Assembly (NCBI GenBank): GCA_937895935.1
Contig: CALBKX010000060.1
Coordinates: 1-43,120, forward strand
Direction of reading: 5' to 3'
Length of the DNA: 43,120 bases
Origin: an uncultured Clostridia bacterium
GTDB taxonomy: Bacteria; Bacillota; Clostridia; Christensenellales; UBA1242
The notes under the pieces were generated by a model. The model was not told the DNA's origin. It was given only the letters and a program-made list of their open reading frames with translations, and ran no database searches. Of this stretch, positions 42,954 through 43,120 are shown one piece after another. Within the stretch, counting starts at the first letter, position 1. Each line of letters starts with the position of its first letter. Both the position numbers and the translations under genes were made by a program.

Positions 42954-43120
42954 CTTGCAAAAAGATAATCTATTTATGTATGAAAATACTCCTGAAACTC
43001 GCTGAAAATCAAACTTTTTCAAAAAATCTAAAAAAAAATTAAAAAAGTTATGAAATTTGTTTGACAAATCACAAATTATTAGCAACATTAAACAAATTAA
43101 ATCCAAACGCAAAAATATAT

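Noticed and set aside
41770..43025. 15-bp direct repeat AAACTTTTTCAAAAA (41770-41784 and 43011-43025) flanking the DDE gene as possible target duplication
   Set aside because: Too AT-rich and low in complexity to exclude chance, and it does not abut inverted repeats.
1..43120. Stop-codon recoding, as in some gut phages
   Set aside because: TAA, TAG and TGA all end genes normally next to overlapping starts, and no truncated conserved proteins need recoding.

Overview
The window reads as most or all of one short-tailed (podovirus-like) Caudoviricetes genome from an AT-rich member of the Bacillota, probably a gut Clostridia. The reasons are low GC, strong GGAGG ribosome sites before almost every gene, TAA/TAG/TGA all used as normal stops, and Firmicutes-phage families (YqaJ + DUF1351 + RecT + RusA, DUF4373 initiator, tandem-OB SSB, ArpU/RinA-like activator). 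Host and taxonomy are inference. No tape measure, sheath or tail-tube genes are seen.

Layout. (1) 1-170: terminator-like hairpins. (2) 171-9874: early/replication block on +. It holds a small RHH-like protein, a diversified C-type-lectin-like protein (668-1324), the YqaJ exonuclease / DUF1351 / RecT / RusA recombination set, a DUF4373 initiator-like protein, a two-OB SSB, a run of small coiled-coil, membrane and zinc proteins, and an ArpU/RinA-like regulator. (3) 9875-10105: control region with an inverted repeat, a putative promoter and a structured leader. (4) 10106-26103: terminase, portal, an internal virion protein and a 3352-residue polyvalent protein with two metallopeptidase-like and two ADP-ribosyltransferase-like modules. 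(5) 26095-26400: a second copy of the promoter-like repeat and leader hairpin around a zinc-ribbon gene. (6) 26421-34703: scaffold, decoration protein, capsid, connector, tail nozzle, fibre. (7) 34697-38186: a complete diversity-generating retroelement (DGR): Avd, template repeat (TR), reverse transcriptase, local target. (8) 38202-40851: tail accessory and three membrane proteins (lysis/holin candidates). (9) 40852-43120: an 11-bp iteron array with a 5-bp A-rich array, a minus-strand membrane-protein gene behind an attenuator-like leader, and a DDE recombinase with its own promoter.

Main result. The DGR has one TR (35130-35232) and two variable repeats: VR2 in the adjacent tail protein (37099-37204) and VR1 (1190-1278) in a small protein of the early operon about 34 kb away. 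Aligned by eye, each VR differs from the TR at 17 positions, and every difference is at a TR adenine. VR2 also carries one extra AAC-derived codon. A hypermutated protein among replication genes is unexpected, since known phage DGR targets are mostly tail receptor binders.

Other signals: two control regions sharing an exact 17-bp repeat and a covarying hairpin; a 47-codon ORF with its own Shine-Dalgarno nested inside the giant gene; two pairs of small genes fused in frame across an intact Shine-Dalgarno; an (I)RYAL motif at each module boundary of the giant protein; and a minus-strand leader with mutually exclusive antiterminator and terminator stems. No endolysin, repressor, DNA polymerase, tyrosine/serine integrase or tRNA was recognised.
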